Shown: positions 22,041 to 33,520, counted from the stretch's first letter. The stretch is 64,000 nt of DNA from Candidatus Mycoplasma liparidae (GCA_009884515.1 RHHX01000002.1:62001-126000), one strand, 5' to 3'. The notes: generated by a model from the sequence alone, not told the origin. Numbers and translations are program-made.

Positions 22041-24719
22041 ATGCAATCGAGAATAAGAAATAAAAAGAAAGATAAATATAAAGATTCCAATAAACTCCCA
22101 TCTAAAGAATTTTATAAACTACAAAAAAATAACATTGCAAGTACAAAAACTTAGGTAATTTTAAATTTGGATTAATGATTGGTTCAGGTAAAGCTAGAAA
22201 AAATACTATAAAAGGATTTATTCCTAATTCAAAACATGGTCATGAATCTGAAATAGAAGCATATTTACTTCCAAAAGCTCATGTTTTATATTTTGGATCA
22301 TCTGGTTCAGGAAAAACTGATACTGTTCAGCACCTAATATTATTATGAATGCTCATTCAAAAGATTAAATCATTTGGATTAGTTTTTGACTCTAAGGGAG
22401 AGTTATATCAGAAGATAGATCCTTATTAAGATCATGTGGTTATAAAGTAATTAATATTAACTTAAATGAAACTAGTAAGTCACATCGTTGAAATCCATTT
22501 CAATATGCATTAGATTGTTCTGTTGAATATATTAAATTTGCTTTAATCAATTCAAGAATAAATGACAGAATGATTGTTAGAAGCATTAATGCAGATAAGC
22601 TAGAAAAATATTATTCAGCTTATAGTTCGATTGAAGATACTATTAGGATTTTAATTGAATCAAGTGCTGGTGCTGAAAAAAGTGTTTGAACTGGAAACTC
22701 AAAATTATTATTTATATGTGCTGCAAGAGCTCTGATTGAATTTATTTCTTCAAAAGCTTATGAAAAATCGCTTTCATTTGAAAAATATCAAAATATCAAA
22801 ATAAATAGTTCAAATTTAGCAAAATTTAAAAATGAAATTCTAAACGATATTGAACTTGATGAAGTGATAAGAAAGGAATTTTTATCTTTAAACATAAAAA
22901 ATATAGTTTCACTAGTTAACACTACTAATCAAGAAAACTTTTTAAAATTTTGTGAAGTTCAAAATTGAAATGATTACATCGGAATATTCAAATCATCAGA
23001 AGAACAATACGGATCATTTTTAATGAACTTTACTGCTGGTATAGGTACAATATCTGCTTTAGATTTTAGAGATGTAGTATCTACATCTGATTTTAATTAC
23101 AATAATTTTATTGATCAACCAACAATTATGTTTATTGATATTCCTTCAACAGCAGAAACTAGAAAAACTATAGCTGCATTAATGGTAGAACAAATTTTTA
23201 AATATTTATCTATGCGAGCAAAAGAATATAAAGGAGGAGCATTACCTAGACCTTTTTACTTTTATTTAGAAGAGTTAGCTAATATTCCAAGAATGGAATG
23301 TGTAAAGACAATATTAACTCTTGGAAGAGGTATGAGAATCTTTGCTGCTTTAATAGTTCAATCTGTTCAACAACTTGAAGTTATGTATGGTAAGGAATTT
23401 TTACCTATTTGTTGAGATTCAACAATGGCAAGAGTTTATCTTCTAACACAAGAGAAGACAAGGAAGTTTTAATACGTATTTCAGATTCTTTTGGACATAA
23501 GATGGTTGTAAGAGAAAACGGACAAGAAACTCAGGTTAATATCATAACTCCAGAAGAATTAGCAAAAATTCCTATGGGAACTGGATTAGTAATGTTAAAT
23601 CGTAAAGATCCTCTTTATGTAAAGTTTGCATCAATTGAAAATTATGAATTTTATTGAAATTGATTAAGAACAAATCTTGTTAAATCTAAAAATCTTAAAA
23701 ATATCAAGGGAACTAAAAAAATTAAAAAAGCAACATCAGAAGAAATAGCTGAAGTTTCTAAGATCATGAATCAAATTTATACTCCTGAAGATAAAATACC
23801 TCTTATTGAAAATTTTATTAATTCTTTTGGTGAAAAGTTAAAAGAAAAGGCATTAAATATAATACCTATTTTTATAAAATCTCTTTTTTCTGATGACATT
23901 GATCTTGAAATAAAAACTATAATAAAAAAATTAGATACTGATTTCTTGGTTGACATTAATCAAAATGAAGAAATATCTGATGAGTTGTTTAGTTCTGAAT
24001 ATCTAAAACATTTTTCTCAATCTATGATAAGTAATTCAAAATTATTTGCAAATGAATTTCAATCATTAATAACAATTATTAATCAAGAGTTTTCAAATTA
24101 TGTAAAAGCAGAAGAAATTTATTTAATTTGAGATCTATTTTTTAATAACATTAAAAATACATCTAAAAATGATTTTAAAGATATTATTGGAAATATTCTA
24201 AAAGAAGGAGATGAATTAATAGATAGTCTAATTGATTTATCATCTGAAATAAACAATATCGATATTTCTAACAATACAAATGAATTACCTTATGAATCAA
24301 TATCTGAAGCTACTAGTTTAATAGAAAAAACTAGTCAAAATAAGATAACTATTTCATCAGAAATTATTGAAATTCAAAAACTTATATTTGAAAAATCTAG
24401 TATGATTTCAATATTACAAAATATAAAATCAGGTTCTTTTGAATTTTTAAAACCAGTTTTTAAAGAACAAATAATAAATATTTTTAATGCTTTAATTCCA
24501 AAAAATAAAGAAGAAAAAATAAAATTAATTAATGAAATAATTAAAGAATGTAAGATAGAAAAATTATCTTTAATAAAAGATATTGAAGTGTCTTATAAAT
24601 TAATATTTGGCCAATATAAAAAAATACAAGAAATCAATTCTCAATATCCTATTTCTAAAGAAGAAATATCAAAATTAGAAAATATTATTTTTAATAAAAT
24701 TATTAAACTACTATCATAA
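22041..24719 (+). pseudogene. traG: VirD4/TraG-like conjugative coupling protein, frameshifted
   Basis: An inner-membrane DNA pump ATPase that hands a relaxase-DNA complex to a type IV secretion channel. The reading frame begins at ATG 22041 but breaks at about 22150, 22425 and 23450. Pieces in order: Walker A FGSSGSGKTDT, then VFDSKGELY, then RWNPFQY, the Walker B region YFYLEELANIPRM and the sensor stretch TLGRGMRIFAALIVQSVQQL typical of TraG/VirD4 C-termini. From 23450 one frame runs to TAA at 24719 and adds about 350 lysine-rich helical residues not seen in usual TraG proteins. No TraE/VirB4 partner is in the window. The gene cannot make a whole protein unless frameshifting is programmed. 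Confidence 0.75.
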
Positions 24720-24771
24720 TTAATAATAAAAAACCTTTTCTAATTAAGAAAAGGTTTTTTATTATTAATTA
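24717..24771. terminator. 25-bp stem hairpin, right copy of AAACCTTTTCT terminator
   Basis: Arms 24717-24741 and 24747-24771 pair without mismatch around a five-base loop. It serves the convergent ends of the TraG pseudogene and the small minus-strand gene. Inner stem identical to the left copy at 21912. Confidence 0.75.
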
Positions 24772-24774
24772 ATT

Positions 24775-25038
24775 TTATCATTGCATATCATTGTATTTAT
24801 TTTTGTTTTTAGGTATTTTTCATATTTTCTTATCTAATTTAATATCTTCATTTATTTTTCTCTTAATATTTTCTCCATTAAATTTATCGTTAAAATTAGA
24901 TAATTCTTTTCAATAACTTTCAATAATTTCATACTCATAATCTATAACACTTTTATTAAAAACAACTAAAATTCTAGTATTATTTTTCTTCTTTATTTTT
25001 TTAATTGCTGTTGATTTAGCACAATAAAATTCTTCCAT
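24775..25038 (-). CDS. Hypothetical 87-residue basic protein
   Basis: Begins MEEFYCAKSTAIKKIKKK and ends with a Trp-TGA right before TAA. It carries many Lys and aromatic residues and no recognised domain. A decayed copy of it lies upstream of the ATPase gene at 26780-26975, where codon 3 has become TAA. The last 30 or so bases match the start of the ATPase gene, showing that in the ancestral order this gene came directly before and overlapped the ATPase. It is probably a partner of that ATPase; function unknown. Confidence 0.6.
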
Positions 25039-25062
25039 TTTGAACTCTTTTCTTAAATTTTC

Positions 25063-26772
25063 TTAAATTATTTCTAAAAGTGAGTTATCTAGTTGGTGAA
25101 TAATTTTATCTCTTTCCGATTTTGTTATTATAGGTTTAATCATCTCTTCTTCTGCTCAAAATTTTTTATAAATTGTATTATTTTTTTCTTCTTTCTTTTT
25201 CTTTTCAAATATTAGATCAAAATTTTCTTCATAAAATTTTTCTTCTTCTTCAAGGCATTTAATTATTTTATCAATATATTTTCCAATTTTTTCAAAAGAT
25301 AAGCCATAATTGTTATTTTTTTCTCTATCTTTACCAATAAATTTAAATTTTATTTCATTTAATAAAGATATAGAATTAGTATTTTTAGTTAAATTTAAAG
25401 AAAATATTTTATTAATCATATGATAATCAATATCATTGGAATAATGAAATATATTTTCTGAAGAAAATAAAAAAGAATTACTATTATTATTTATTTTAAA
25501 ATCTTCGTTCTTAACACTCCCTGTAATGGCTCCAGCTTTTGCATAAGTTCTACCAAAAACCTTAGCAAAAATATACATCTCATTAAATGGTTTTATATTG
25601 TTTCAAATTTTAATATTTAATTCTTTAAATGTTATTGTGAGATCAGTTTTTTTAAAAATATACTTATTTTTACTAAAACTAATTATATATTCTTCAAACT
25701 TAATCTCATTATTAATTTTTTTCTTGTTACATATCTTTTGAATTATTCCAACAGTTAAAACATCATGTGTTAAAATCTCAAAATTTATAGAAGAATCAGC
25801 TATTAAATTTATAGCTTTTTCTTGATTAGAAGTATCTAATTTCTCAAAAAAATCATCTAAAATTATTGTTTTATTTGGTTCTTTAAAATTTTTAATTATT
25901 ATTTCTAAAACTTTAATTGCCTTTTGGCCTTGAGAATATCTTTCTTTCTCTAAATCAATATTAATAGAATAACCCGCATCATCTAATACATAATCTTTAT
26001 TTTCTTTAAATTTTATACAATTTTCTTTTATTTCTTTTATTTCTTTTTCATATTTTATTATTTCTAAATATTCATCTGAATTCACTATTTTATCTTTAAT
26101 TTCATTTTCAATATTTGATGAAAAATCTTCTTTATTATCTAAATTATTAAACAATCTTTTTAAGTTTTCTAAGTTTATTTCCTTAAATAAATCATATTCA
26201 ATACCTGTTAATTTTAATTTTATCTTATCTTTGATATTTTTTAATTCATCATTATATTGTTTAGCTAAAGTTGTTTGATAATTAAAATCATCTAAATTAA
26301 ATGATTTTAATAATATTAAAAGTTCTTTCTGTTCAAGCTTCATTGATCTTAACAAAACCTCGTTTTTTTTAATAAAATTATATAAATCAATTAATTCAGG
26401 TATATTAGGAATATTACTTGTTTTCGAATAATGTTCCAATTTATATTTTTTTCATTCTTCTTTAGTGTTAAAATTAATATCTTTCAAAAACAATTTAAAA
26501 GTTTTAAATTTAAATCCATCAATATTAGTAAGTGTTGATTTTGCACTAGTAATCTTTGTTTCTAATTTACTTATTTTTATATTAATATCTTTTGTTAAAT
26601 AATTAAATTCTGAAATCTTCTTATCTTTATACCAATCACTAATAGCGGAATCAAGAATAATTTTAGGATTTATTTTATCTTCTTTTTGTTTTTCTGAATA
26701 TAACGATTTACCATCTCCATTATTACCATATATCAATTTTATCATTGGCATATTCATTGTATTTATTTTCAT
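25063..26772 (-). CDS. SMC/ABC-type AAA ATPase (RloC-like)
   Basis: 569 residues once TGA is read as Trp across three adjoining frames. Walker A GNNGDGKS lies at residues 16-23. A long helical, coiled-coil-like middle (about 60-330, very rich in Lys and Glu) follows. Then come a signature-like YSQGQKAIKVLEI, Walker B KTIILDDFFEKLD and the switch HDVLTVG. This is the layout of RecF/SMC-like ATPases used by RloC and several abortive-infection proteins. The 160 residues after the ATPase (from GRTYAKAGAITG on) are not recognised and could be the effector; no PrrC/RloC anticodon-nuclease triad could be assigned. It lies between two copies of the small gene described at 24775 and opposite to the conjugation genes. 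Defence or DNA maintenance are both possible. Confidence 0.65.
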
Positions 26773-26779
26773 ATTTTTA

Positions 26780-26975
26780 TACCTAAATTAATATCTATGT
26801 TTATTTTTCTGTTATTTTTTTTCATTAAATTTATTGTTAAAATTAGATAATTATTTCCAATAACTTCATACTTATAATCTACATCATTATTAGAATAAAC
26901 AACTAAAATTATAGTATTATTTTTCCTCTTTATTTTTTTAATTACTGTTGATTTAATACAATAAAATTATTCCAT
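26780..26975 (-). pseudogene. Broken copy of the 87-residue gene
   Basis: Nearly the same sequence as 24830-25038, but with TAA at codon 3 (ATGGAATAA), an Ala codon lost and further deletions. It ends where the ATPase gene starts. Confidence 0.7.
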
Positions 26976-27149
26976 TTTCAACTCTTTTCTTAATATTAAA
27001 AATAAATTTCTCAGAAATTAAATAAGATACTAAAACTTTTTTTCAGGTTTAATTCATTAAAAATAGATTAAAAAATTTAATTAAATAAGGAATTTGGGTA
27101 CAAATTACCTTGATATTTTTGACTAAAATAAGCATTATTTTAACACAAT

Positions 27150-27438
27150 TCAAAAAGGACTTTTTGCGAGGAAAATAGGACTTTTTGCGAGTAACACATT
27201 ATTGTGAGCTGAAAAAGTTACGTATATGTAATAAATAATTATTTATTTATTCATATACTTTTATCCTGTTTATTTAATGCGCCATTTATCAGCGTACAAG
27301 AAAGCGAAAGAAATTTATTTCTGGAGCGTCGGCGCAAGAGCACCGCACAATCAACAAAAATTTATGTTATAAATAATTGTTAGTTCAAAAATGGAATATG
27401 TTATTTTAAAAATTTATTTTTAGAATTGTATTTTATTT
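27150..27438. other. Candidate origin of transfer/replication of the element
   Basis: A gene-free stretch just upstream of the relaxase. It holds two exact 15-bp direct repeats AGGACTTTTTGCGAG (27156-27170 and 27177-27191, period 21), a near-perfect hairpin (27222-27258, ends GTATATG/CATATAC), and then an unusually GC-rich tract for this genome (27278-27350, with GGAGCGTCGGCGCAAGAGCA). Iteron-like repeats, a hairpin and a compositionally distinct tract before a relaxase gene fit an oriT or a replication origin. Nick site not identified. Confidence 0.5.
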
Positions 27439-28686
27439 GTGTCCATTCCTAATCAATCAAAACCATATTTTGATTACAAATGAAAAAGACCAAAATCTGA
27501 AAATTTTGAAAGGTCCTTTTCCAGAGTTCAATTAATAAAAAATTCTTCAACTGAATGAAATTTTTATGCAAATGGATTTAAAAAATATATATCAAGTCAC
27601 CAAGAACTTTTGACTGAAAAACAAATTCAAGAATTTGAATTTACTACTAAAAATTTAGAAGCTCAAAATAATTACATCAGTTACATGAATAGACCTAATG
27701 CTTTGAGTAAAAAAGATTTAAACAATCAGGAATTAATTTGAAAATATTCGAATAAATATATTTATGATGGTAAATCTGCTATTTCGAATAAAACATCTAA
27801 AAAATCTCACATTTGATCAATTATTATTTCTGAAAAAGATTTCCAGATGGGAGATATCCGTTTTGAACATCAACATAAAATAGTTGATAGATATTTAAGA
27901 GCTATATTTGATTTCCCAGTTAATGCTGTTGTTTCTATGCACAGAAATACTAATCACCCTCATATCCACATTATGGCTTATCAGGATGTTAAAACTCCTG
28001 TTAAACAAATTAAACAGTTTCATAAAATCTCTAAACAAAAATTAACATTAGCTAAAAAATCTTATTCGATGCTTTTGGAAAATAATCATAAATTTTTTCA
28101 GAAAATACTAGATGAAAAAAATAAAACACAACAAAGTTTTAAAGAACATTTTATCGGTGAAAAATTAGAAAGATATTTCTTTGATGAATTTAAAAAACTT
28201 TCTGAAATGAATAAATTCGAATTTTCAAGATTAGAAAAACCCGAAAAAATATTAGTCGAAAATTTAGTTAAGAAAATTTTAGAATTACCTACTAATGATA
28301 AAGAGTTGCAAAAATTTCAACAAGAATATCGACATTGAAATAAAGTTTGTGACGATTCATATTTAGCAATAGCTAAATTTAAAAATAAAGATAATAGAAC
28401 AGCATCATTTGAGAAATTAGATCAATATAGAAATGAAGTTAGAATTAAGCAAAATAATCAAATTTTAAAAACTGTTAAAAATTATAAATTTTCAAAAACA
28501 GATTTTTCTAATCAAAACACTGCTGCATTTATGAAGAAAAGATTAAATTTTACAAAACCGAAATATGTTGCATTCAGAAATGATACTTTTAAGGAAACCG
28601 CTAATAATTTAAAAACCTTAAAGTTAGTTAATTGAGAAATTGATAATAAATACAAAAAAAACCAAACAATATCAAAAAGGGACTAA
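27439..28686 (+). CDS. Relaxase (MobL/MOB-type), conjugative nickase
   Basis: 415 residues, intact with TGA as Trp. A relaxase nicks the plasmid or element at oriT and remains bound to the 5' end. The metal-binding histidine motif is clear: MHRNTNHPHIHIMAYQDV (about residues 172-189), preceded by KKSHIWSIIISEKDFQ, which matches the strand before the active site in MobL/MobP-like relaxases. The likely catalytic Tyr cannot be assigned safely. The C-terminal half is lysine-rich and helical. Start is GTG at 27439: upstream the frame closes with TAG at 27421 and no ATG is available. It precedes three small-spaced genes, forming one operon. Confidence 0.75.
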
Positions 28687-28689
28687 AAA

Positions 28690-29019
28690 ATGGAATCAAG
28701 AAAAAAGAATAATTTTTTTTCACTATCAGAAAATGAGCTAGAACTAATCATCATTAAATTATTTAATACTTTTGAAGTTAAAACTAATTCAAAGGATGGA
28801 GATACTAAATTATTAAAATTATTTTCTAATGATTTAAAGAATTTTTATAATATTGATATTTCAAAATTTCCTAAAAAAGAAAATGAAGAATTTATTAGTT
28901 ACTTTAAAAGTTTTTTAAAAAATAAATTAATTGATTTTCCAGAACAAACAATTGGATTAAAAAGTGAGAAAAAGATAAATTTAGAGGCAATAATAAGAAA
29001 ACATAAAAATGGACAATAA
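28690..29019 (+). CDS. Hypothetical 109-residue protein of the relaxase operon
   Basis: Begins three bases after the relaxase stop; the ribosome-binding AAAGGGA lies at the relaxase end. Charged helical protein (starts MESRKKNNFFSLSENELEL) without Trp-TGA codons. It might be a relaxase accessory protein by position; nothing in the sequence proves it. Confidence 0.6.
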   Translation: MESRKKNNFFSLSENELELIIIKLFNTFEVKTNSKDGDTKLLKLFSNDLKNFYNIDISKFPKKENEEFISYFKSFLKNKLIDFPEQTIGLKSEKKINLEAIIRKHKNGQ

Positions 29020-29022
29020 AAT

Positions 29023-30087
29023 ATGAAAAAAATAATAAATTATAAAAAGTTTATTTTCATAATAATAATTCCACTTCTACTGATATTTAGCTCAAATTCA
29101 TTCTTATTAAAAAATCAAAATATAAATACTGCTTTCACATTTCAACAGAAGCAAAATGAATTAATTACTGATCCATTAATCTTAAATTCATTTAATTGAA
29201 CTTCTATTCTGAATTCAGTAGAAAAATATTCTCAAATTTATAAAAATTCAAATGAATTAGAAATTTTAAAATCTAATTGAAAAAATGTTAAAAACAATGA
29301 ATCGTTATTTTTGAATGAAAATAAAATTATTGAATTGAATAAAGTATTTATAGATAAATCTAATTTTTTTAATACGAATACTTTTACTGATTACAATTTA
29401 TCTTTTGAAACTCAAAATTTAACAAAGGAAAATTCTCCTTTAAATACAATTATTAATTTTAAACAAACAGAATTCTTTTTAGATATGCTGTTAAATTTTT
29501 TTATTGAAACATCAATTTCATCAAATGCATATAAATTTAATAATGAAAATGCGATGGCATTTTCATTTAATGATGCTTCTAGAGGTAATCCAGAACTTAT
29601 TCAATTTTCAAAGAATTTTGAAAATATATTTAAATCTCCAGCAACTTTTAAAGTTACCGATTTTAATGAACCTGTTCCTTCAGATTATTTTATCTATCAA
29701 TTTTCAGATACTTTTAAAGCAAATTTTAATTTTATAACAGATGGTAATAAAAATATTGTTTCGTTTGATTCAAAAATAAATCCAGGAACAATTCCTATTT
29801 TTGCTCCAATATCATTTTTTTTGAATGATGATCTAATCAACACTACAAATAGTTTGCTTTTTGAAAATGTAAATAATTCTTTAAAAGAAACAAATAGTTT
29901 TTTAACTTTGTTAAATACTGCTGAAAAAGAATTAGAATCTGATCCCTTAAATTCGCAAAACTTTTTAAACAGTGGCAATTTAATTATGATAATCGTCTTA
30001 CCAATCGGAATATTGCTGATTTTGTTTTTATCAATTCTTTTATTTAAAAAGAAAATTGCTCCTAATTCTAAAAAAACTAAATTCTAG
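29023..30087 (+). CDS. Secreted membrane-anchored protein of the element
   Basis: 354 residues, TGA read as Trp. N-terminal signal anchor (MKKIINYKKFIFIIIIPLL) and a C-terminal transmembrane helix (LIMIIVLPIGILLIL) followed by basic residues, so the 290-residue middle would be outside the cell with the tail inside. The outer part is rich in Asn, Ser and Phe with no domain I recognise. Immediately downstream of the 109-residue gene, same operon. May act in mating contact or as a surface antigen. Confidence 0.65.
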
Positions 30088-30097
30088 AAAGTTAAAT

Positions 30098-32353
30098 ATG
30101 TATAAAAAAATAAAATTATTAAAATCAATATCTATTATATTAGTTCTTTCAACAGTGGTATTATCTTCAACAATTGCATCAGTTTCTAATTTAACTAGTC
30201 TTTCAACTTCAAAACAACTAAAACAAAGTACTGCTAATTTAATATCTAGTGATATTCAAAAGTTTTGAAAGACTGAAAATTATTCAAAAGAAGTTAGTTA
30301 CAGCACGAGCTGAACAAATTTTCTTAGAGGCCATGATAACTCATGAACAGGTGGTTATACTAGAGACTTTCAAATAATAGCTAGTGATAGAATAGTAGTT
30401 AGTAATGGAATAACTCTAAAGAAAGAAAATGAGGTTTTAAAATACTCTATAAAAGACGTTATTAATGCTTTTGAGTTATCATATGATCCCAATCTTGGAA
30501 TAACAGGCAGAATTGAAACTAAGAATCCTAATTGAATAGTTCCTCAAAATTGAAAATGAGAAGTTAAACGTTTCGTGCCTTTATTAACAACAAAAAAAAT
30601 TACTGATTCAGTATTTTCTTTAGAAGAAACTTTAATATCTAAAACTACTGATATTTCTTCAATTTATAAATTAAATGTAAATAATCAATCAGGAGTTGAA
30701 ATTCCAATCGCAGATTCAAAATGATTTTGAGCTGATCAACCTAATCCTGGCAATAATAGTTCAGGATTCAGAAAAATGTTATTTGAATATGGAAAACCTG
30801 CTAATTTTGATTTCTTTGGAAGAGATGAAATTTCTTTCTTTGGAAGAGATGAAATTTCTGATGAATTTTCTATTCAAAAGGAAATAATGTTTTTAAATAA
30901 AAATATGGAAACTAAATTAATTAAGAGTTTTTTAAAATTTAATCCAAATATAAGATTAAATGCAAGTAATTTATCAAATGATAAGATTTTAAATCTTAAA
31001 GATCTGCAATCTAATAAAATGCCAGAATTATTTTTATTAGATAATAATTTAAACTCATTAAAAGAACTTTCAGATATTTTTATAATTTCTCAAAAATATA
31101 AAAATTGAATTGATGACAAAGATAAACTAGGTTGAGTAGGAGTTACCAACATTACTATTAAAGACGCTGAACAAATTTATCAAGATATTTTGAATTTTAA
31201 GTTTTCTAATTTAGAAAATGTTAAATTGGTTGTAAGTTCGATTAAAGATGGTTCAATTCCTATTAAATTAATTCCTGGAATCTTAAATTCATCTACTTCT
31301 AAAAATTTATTTAACAAATTAAAAAATGATGATTTATTAAATGAAAAAATTAATTCTTTTTCAGATTTATCACTAGAAAAATATATGTATATCTACAAAA
31401 GCATCATTGGTTTTTTAGCTTCAAAAGATATAAAGATTGATTTAACTAGAACAATGTTAAATGTTGATAGAAAAATAAAAGATGTTTTTATTTGAAAAGA
31501 TGGAAAGTTTGCAAATAATAAAGAAACATGAACTTCACGCTTAGAAGTACCTAGTGATGTTGAAGTAAGTCAAATTAACTTTAAAATCAGTGGATTGCGT
31601 GTTTCAGATAGAAAATCTGATGAAATAAGTAAATCAAGTATTTTAATTGCTGAAAATAAAATAGTTAAAGATATTAATTTTAATTTTTGAATTAAATATC
31701 GAATTAATGGTCAAAATTGAACTGGTGGTTCAGAAAATAATAATGAAGCATTTAATGTTAATTTAGAAAATAATGTTGAAGATATTATTGGCGCAAAATA
31801 TCTTTATAAAGATAGTAAAAATAATCAATATAATATTGGTCTTAATAACAAATCACTTGGTGATATTATTCAAAGTAAAGTTTTAAAAAATTTAATAATA
31901 CAAGAATTAAATAAAGTTTTAAAAACAAAAAATTCAAAAACAGATCTTGTTGAAGTATCTAATATTGAAAATAATCTTTTTGGAATAGGTGTTAAAGGCA
32001 GAGATGAAGCTATTGCTTTGGTCAGTTTAGAAAAATGAAAGAATGCTTGATCTAAGTTTAATATTTCTTTAGTTTCAGAAAATGATGAATTAAATCCTAC
32101 TAATATACCAGTAATACTAGTAAATAATTTAGATGGCATATTTTATAGCTACATAAAAATAAATAACTGAATTTTAGAAGATGGTTCTTCAAATTGAATT
32201 TCTGATAGAGAAAAAGTAGACTTTATTAAGTCATTAAATTTAGGTGGATTAAAAATAGTTGAAATGCCTTTAAGAAAAGAAGAAAGATATAATTTAGTGA
32301 CAAAAAATTGAGATAAAAATGGTCATTTTATTGTAAAATTAAAAATAATATAG
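30098..32353 (+). CDS. Large exported ICE-type protein (Mbov_0399-like by position)
   Basis: 751 residues, many TGA Trp codons. Signal segment MYKKIKLLKSISIILVLS then a Ser/Thr region. Repeated features include a WTNFLRGHDNSWTGGY segment near the start, an eight-residue tandem duplication FFGRDEIS at about residues 239-254, and a W-x-SRLEVPSDVEVSQI segment. No second transmembrane helix is obvious. Together with the next gene it matches the adjacent pair called Mbov_0399/Mbov_0400 in mycoplasma ICEs; I infer this from size, order and export signal and could not test it by search. A copy of its last 45 codons is found at 48490-48640. Confidence 0.6.
30812..30859 (+). repeat. Two exact 24-bp tandem repeats inside a gene
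   Basis: TTCTTTGGAAGAGATGAAAT plus four bases, repeated once without change, in frame (eight residues FFGRDEIS twice). Recent slippage in the coding sequence of the large exported protein. Confidence 0.85.
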
Positions 32354-32365
32354 AAAAGAGAAATT

Positions 32366-33058
32366 ATGAATAGATTAGAATTATTTAAACCATTAATGAT
32401 GTTGAAAGATAAAATGAATCCTGTTTTATTTGATGAAATAGGTATTCCATATACAAATAAATGAGGTAAAGAAAAAGGATTTAGACCTTTTCTAATTTTT
32501 TATGATAATAAAAATGATGTTTATTGATATATTAAAGCAAGAGATGCTTTAAATAAGGATCTTAAATACAATAAAAATAAATATAAAACAGAAGAAAAAG
32601 GTGAAATTTTAATAAAAGAAGCAGATGAAGGTTTATTTAAAAAGGAATCATATATTGATTGTAGTCAAATATTTCAAATAGATGCTGAATTATTAGAATC
32701 AATAGTTGATAAGGAACGTATATTGTATAAACAAACTTCAATTTTAAGTAAGGATGATCAAGATATTATTTTAAATAAAATAAATGAGTGTTTTAATGAA
32801 AAACCTCCTTACTTATCGATTATTGAAGTTTATAAAATGGGAGATGAATTAAAAGCTAATTCTTTATATCTATGTCAAGAAAAATATGAGAATTTAACTG
32901 ATTTATCTGAAAGTCAAAAATGAACTAGTTTAATGTGTGATTTATTATATAAAGCAAAAACTGATGAATATGATGATAAATGAATAGAAGCTAACGAATT
33001 TAAGAAAAAATTCCAAGAAAAATATTTTCCCACTCAATCTTTAAAAATGAAAATGTAG
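32366..33058 (+). CDS. ICE element protein (Mbov_0400-like)
   Basis: 230 residues, TGA as Trp. The start MNRLELFKPLMMLKDKMNPV leads to GFRPFLIFYDNKNDVYWYIKARDAL and then KESYIDCSQIFQIDAELLES. This pattern, a beta-rich 'life-time toxin'-like fold with a short helical end, resembles the mycoplasma family known as Mbov_0400, found only in integrative elements. Assignment is from memory of the family and context. It starts 12 bases after the previous gene. Its 3' half is present again at 48025-48440, once fused to a different head (47888). Confidence 0.6.
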
Positions 33059-33145
33059 AATTTAATTCTTTTTTTAATAATAAATGGCATTAATATTAAT
33101 AGGTTTAAAATAGTTTTATAATTAATAAAACTAAGGAGTATATTT

Positions 33146-33334
33146 ATGATAAATAATCAAAAAATAAATACAAAAAAAATAACAACAGAACTATTATTTC
33201 TAAATGAAAAAGATGATAAATCATATAATGAAGTTATAAAAGAAATATCAAAAGATAAAGAGTCATCTACTTATCAAGAAATATTAGAAGAACTTAATGG
33301 AATTTTAGAAAAAGGTAAAAATAAAAATGATTAA
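33146..33334 (+). CDS. Small 62-residue acidic/basic protein of the element
   Basis: Strong ribosome-binding site AAGGAG seven bases before ATG. Begins MINNQKINTKKITTELLF and ends LNGILEKGKNKND; helical, charged, no hydrophobic segment. A shorter paralogue sits at 49860, also just upstream of an integrase. Position next to the toxin-like Mbov_0400-like gene makes an antitoxin or regulator possible, but this is a guess. Confidence 0.6.
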   Translation: MINNQKINTKKITTELLFLNEKDDKSYNEVIKEISKDKESSTYQEILEELNGILEKGKNKND

Positions 33335-33433
33335 TTTTTAAAATTAATTCATATAAATCATGTAAAAGATGATAAATTTAAAGAAATAAAAAGTTGTTTC
33401 TAAAAAAAAGAAATTTATAATTAATAAAATTTT

Positions 33434-33456
33434 GAGCACTATGTGCTCTTTTTTTT
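33434..33456 (+). terminator. Terminator before the first integrase
   Basis: Stem GAGCAC/GTGCTC with loop TAT and T8. The equivalent hairpin at 50795 has GAACAC/GTGTTC: both stem positions changed together. Confidence 0.7.
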
Positions 33457-33462
33457 GTCCTT

Positions 33463-33520
33463 TGACTATGTAAAAAAAACATATAAAATTGTTTTAGTTC
33501 AATTTTGAACTAAAAGGAAT
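33463..33520 (+). promoter_or_regulatory. Leader hairpin of the first integrase
   Basis: A conserved tract GACTATGTAAAAAAAACATA is followed by an 11-bp hairpin (33492-33502 with 33505-33515), and its right arm runs into the ribosome-binding site AAAAGGA. The second integrase leader has the same layout with a different stem sequence, so the structure appears to be selected. Confidence 0.6.

Noticed and set aside
29697..29978. 93-codon minus-strand frame in the secreted element protein
   Set aside because: Antisense to an intact gene in an operon; no ribosome-binding site.
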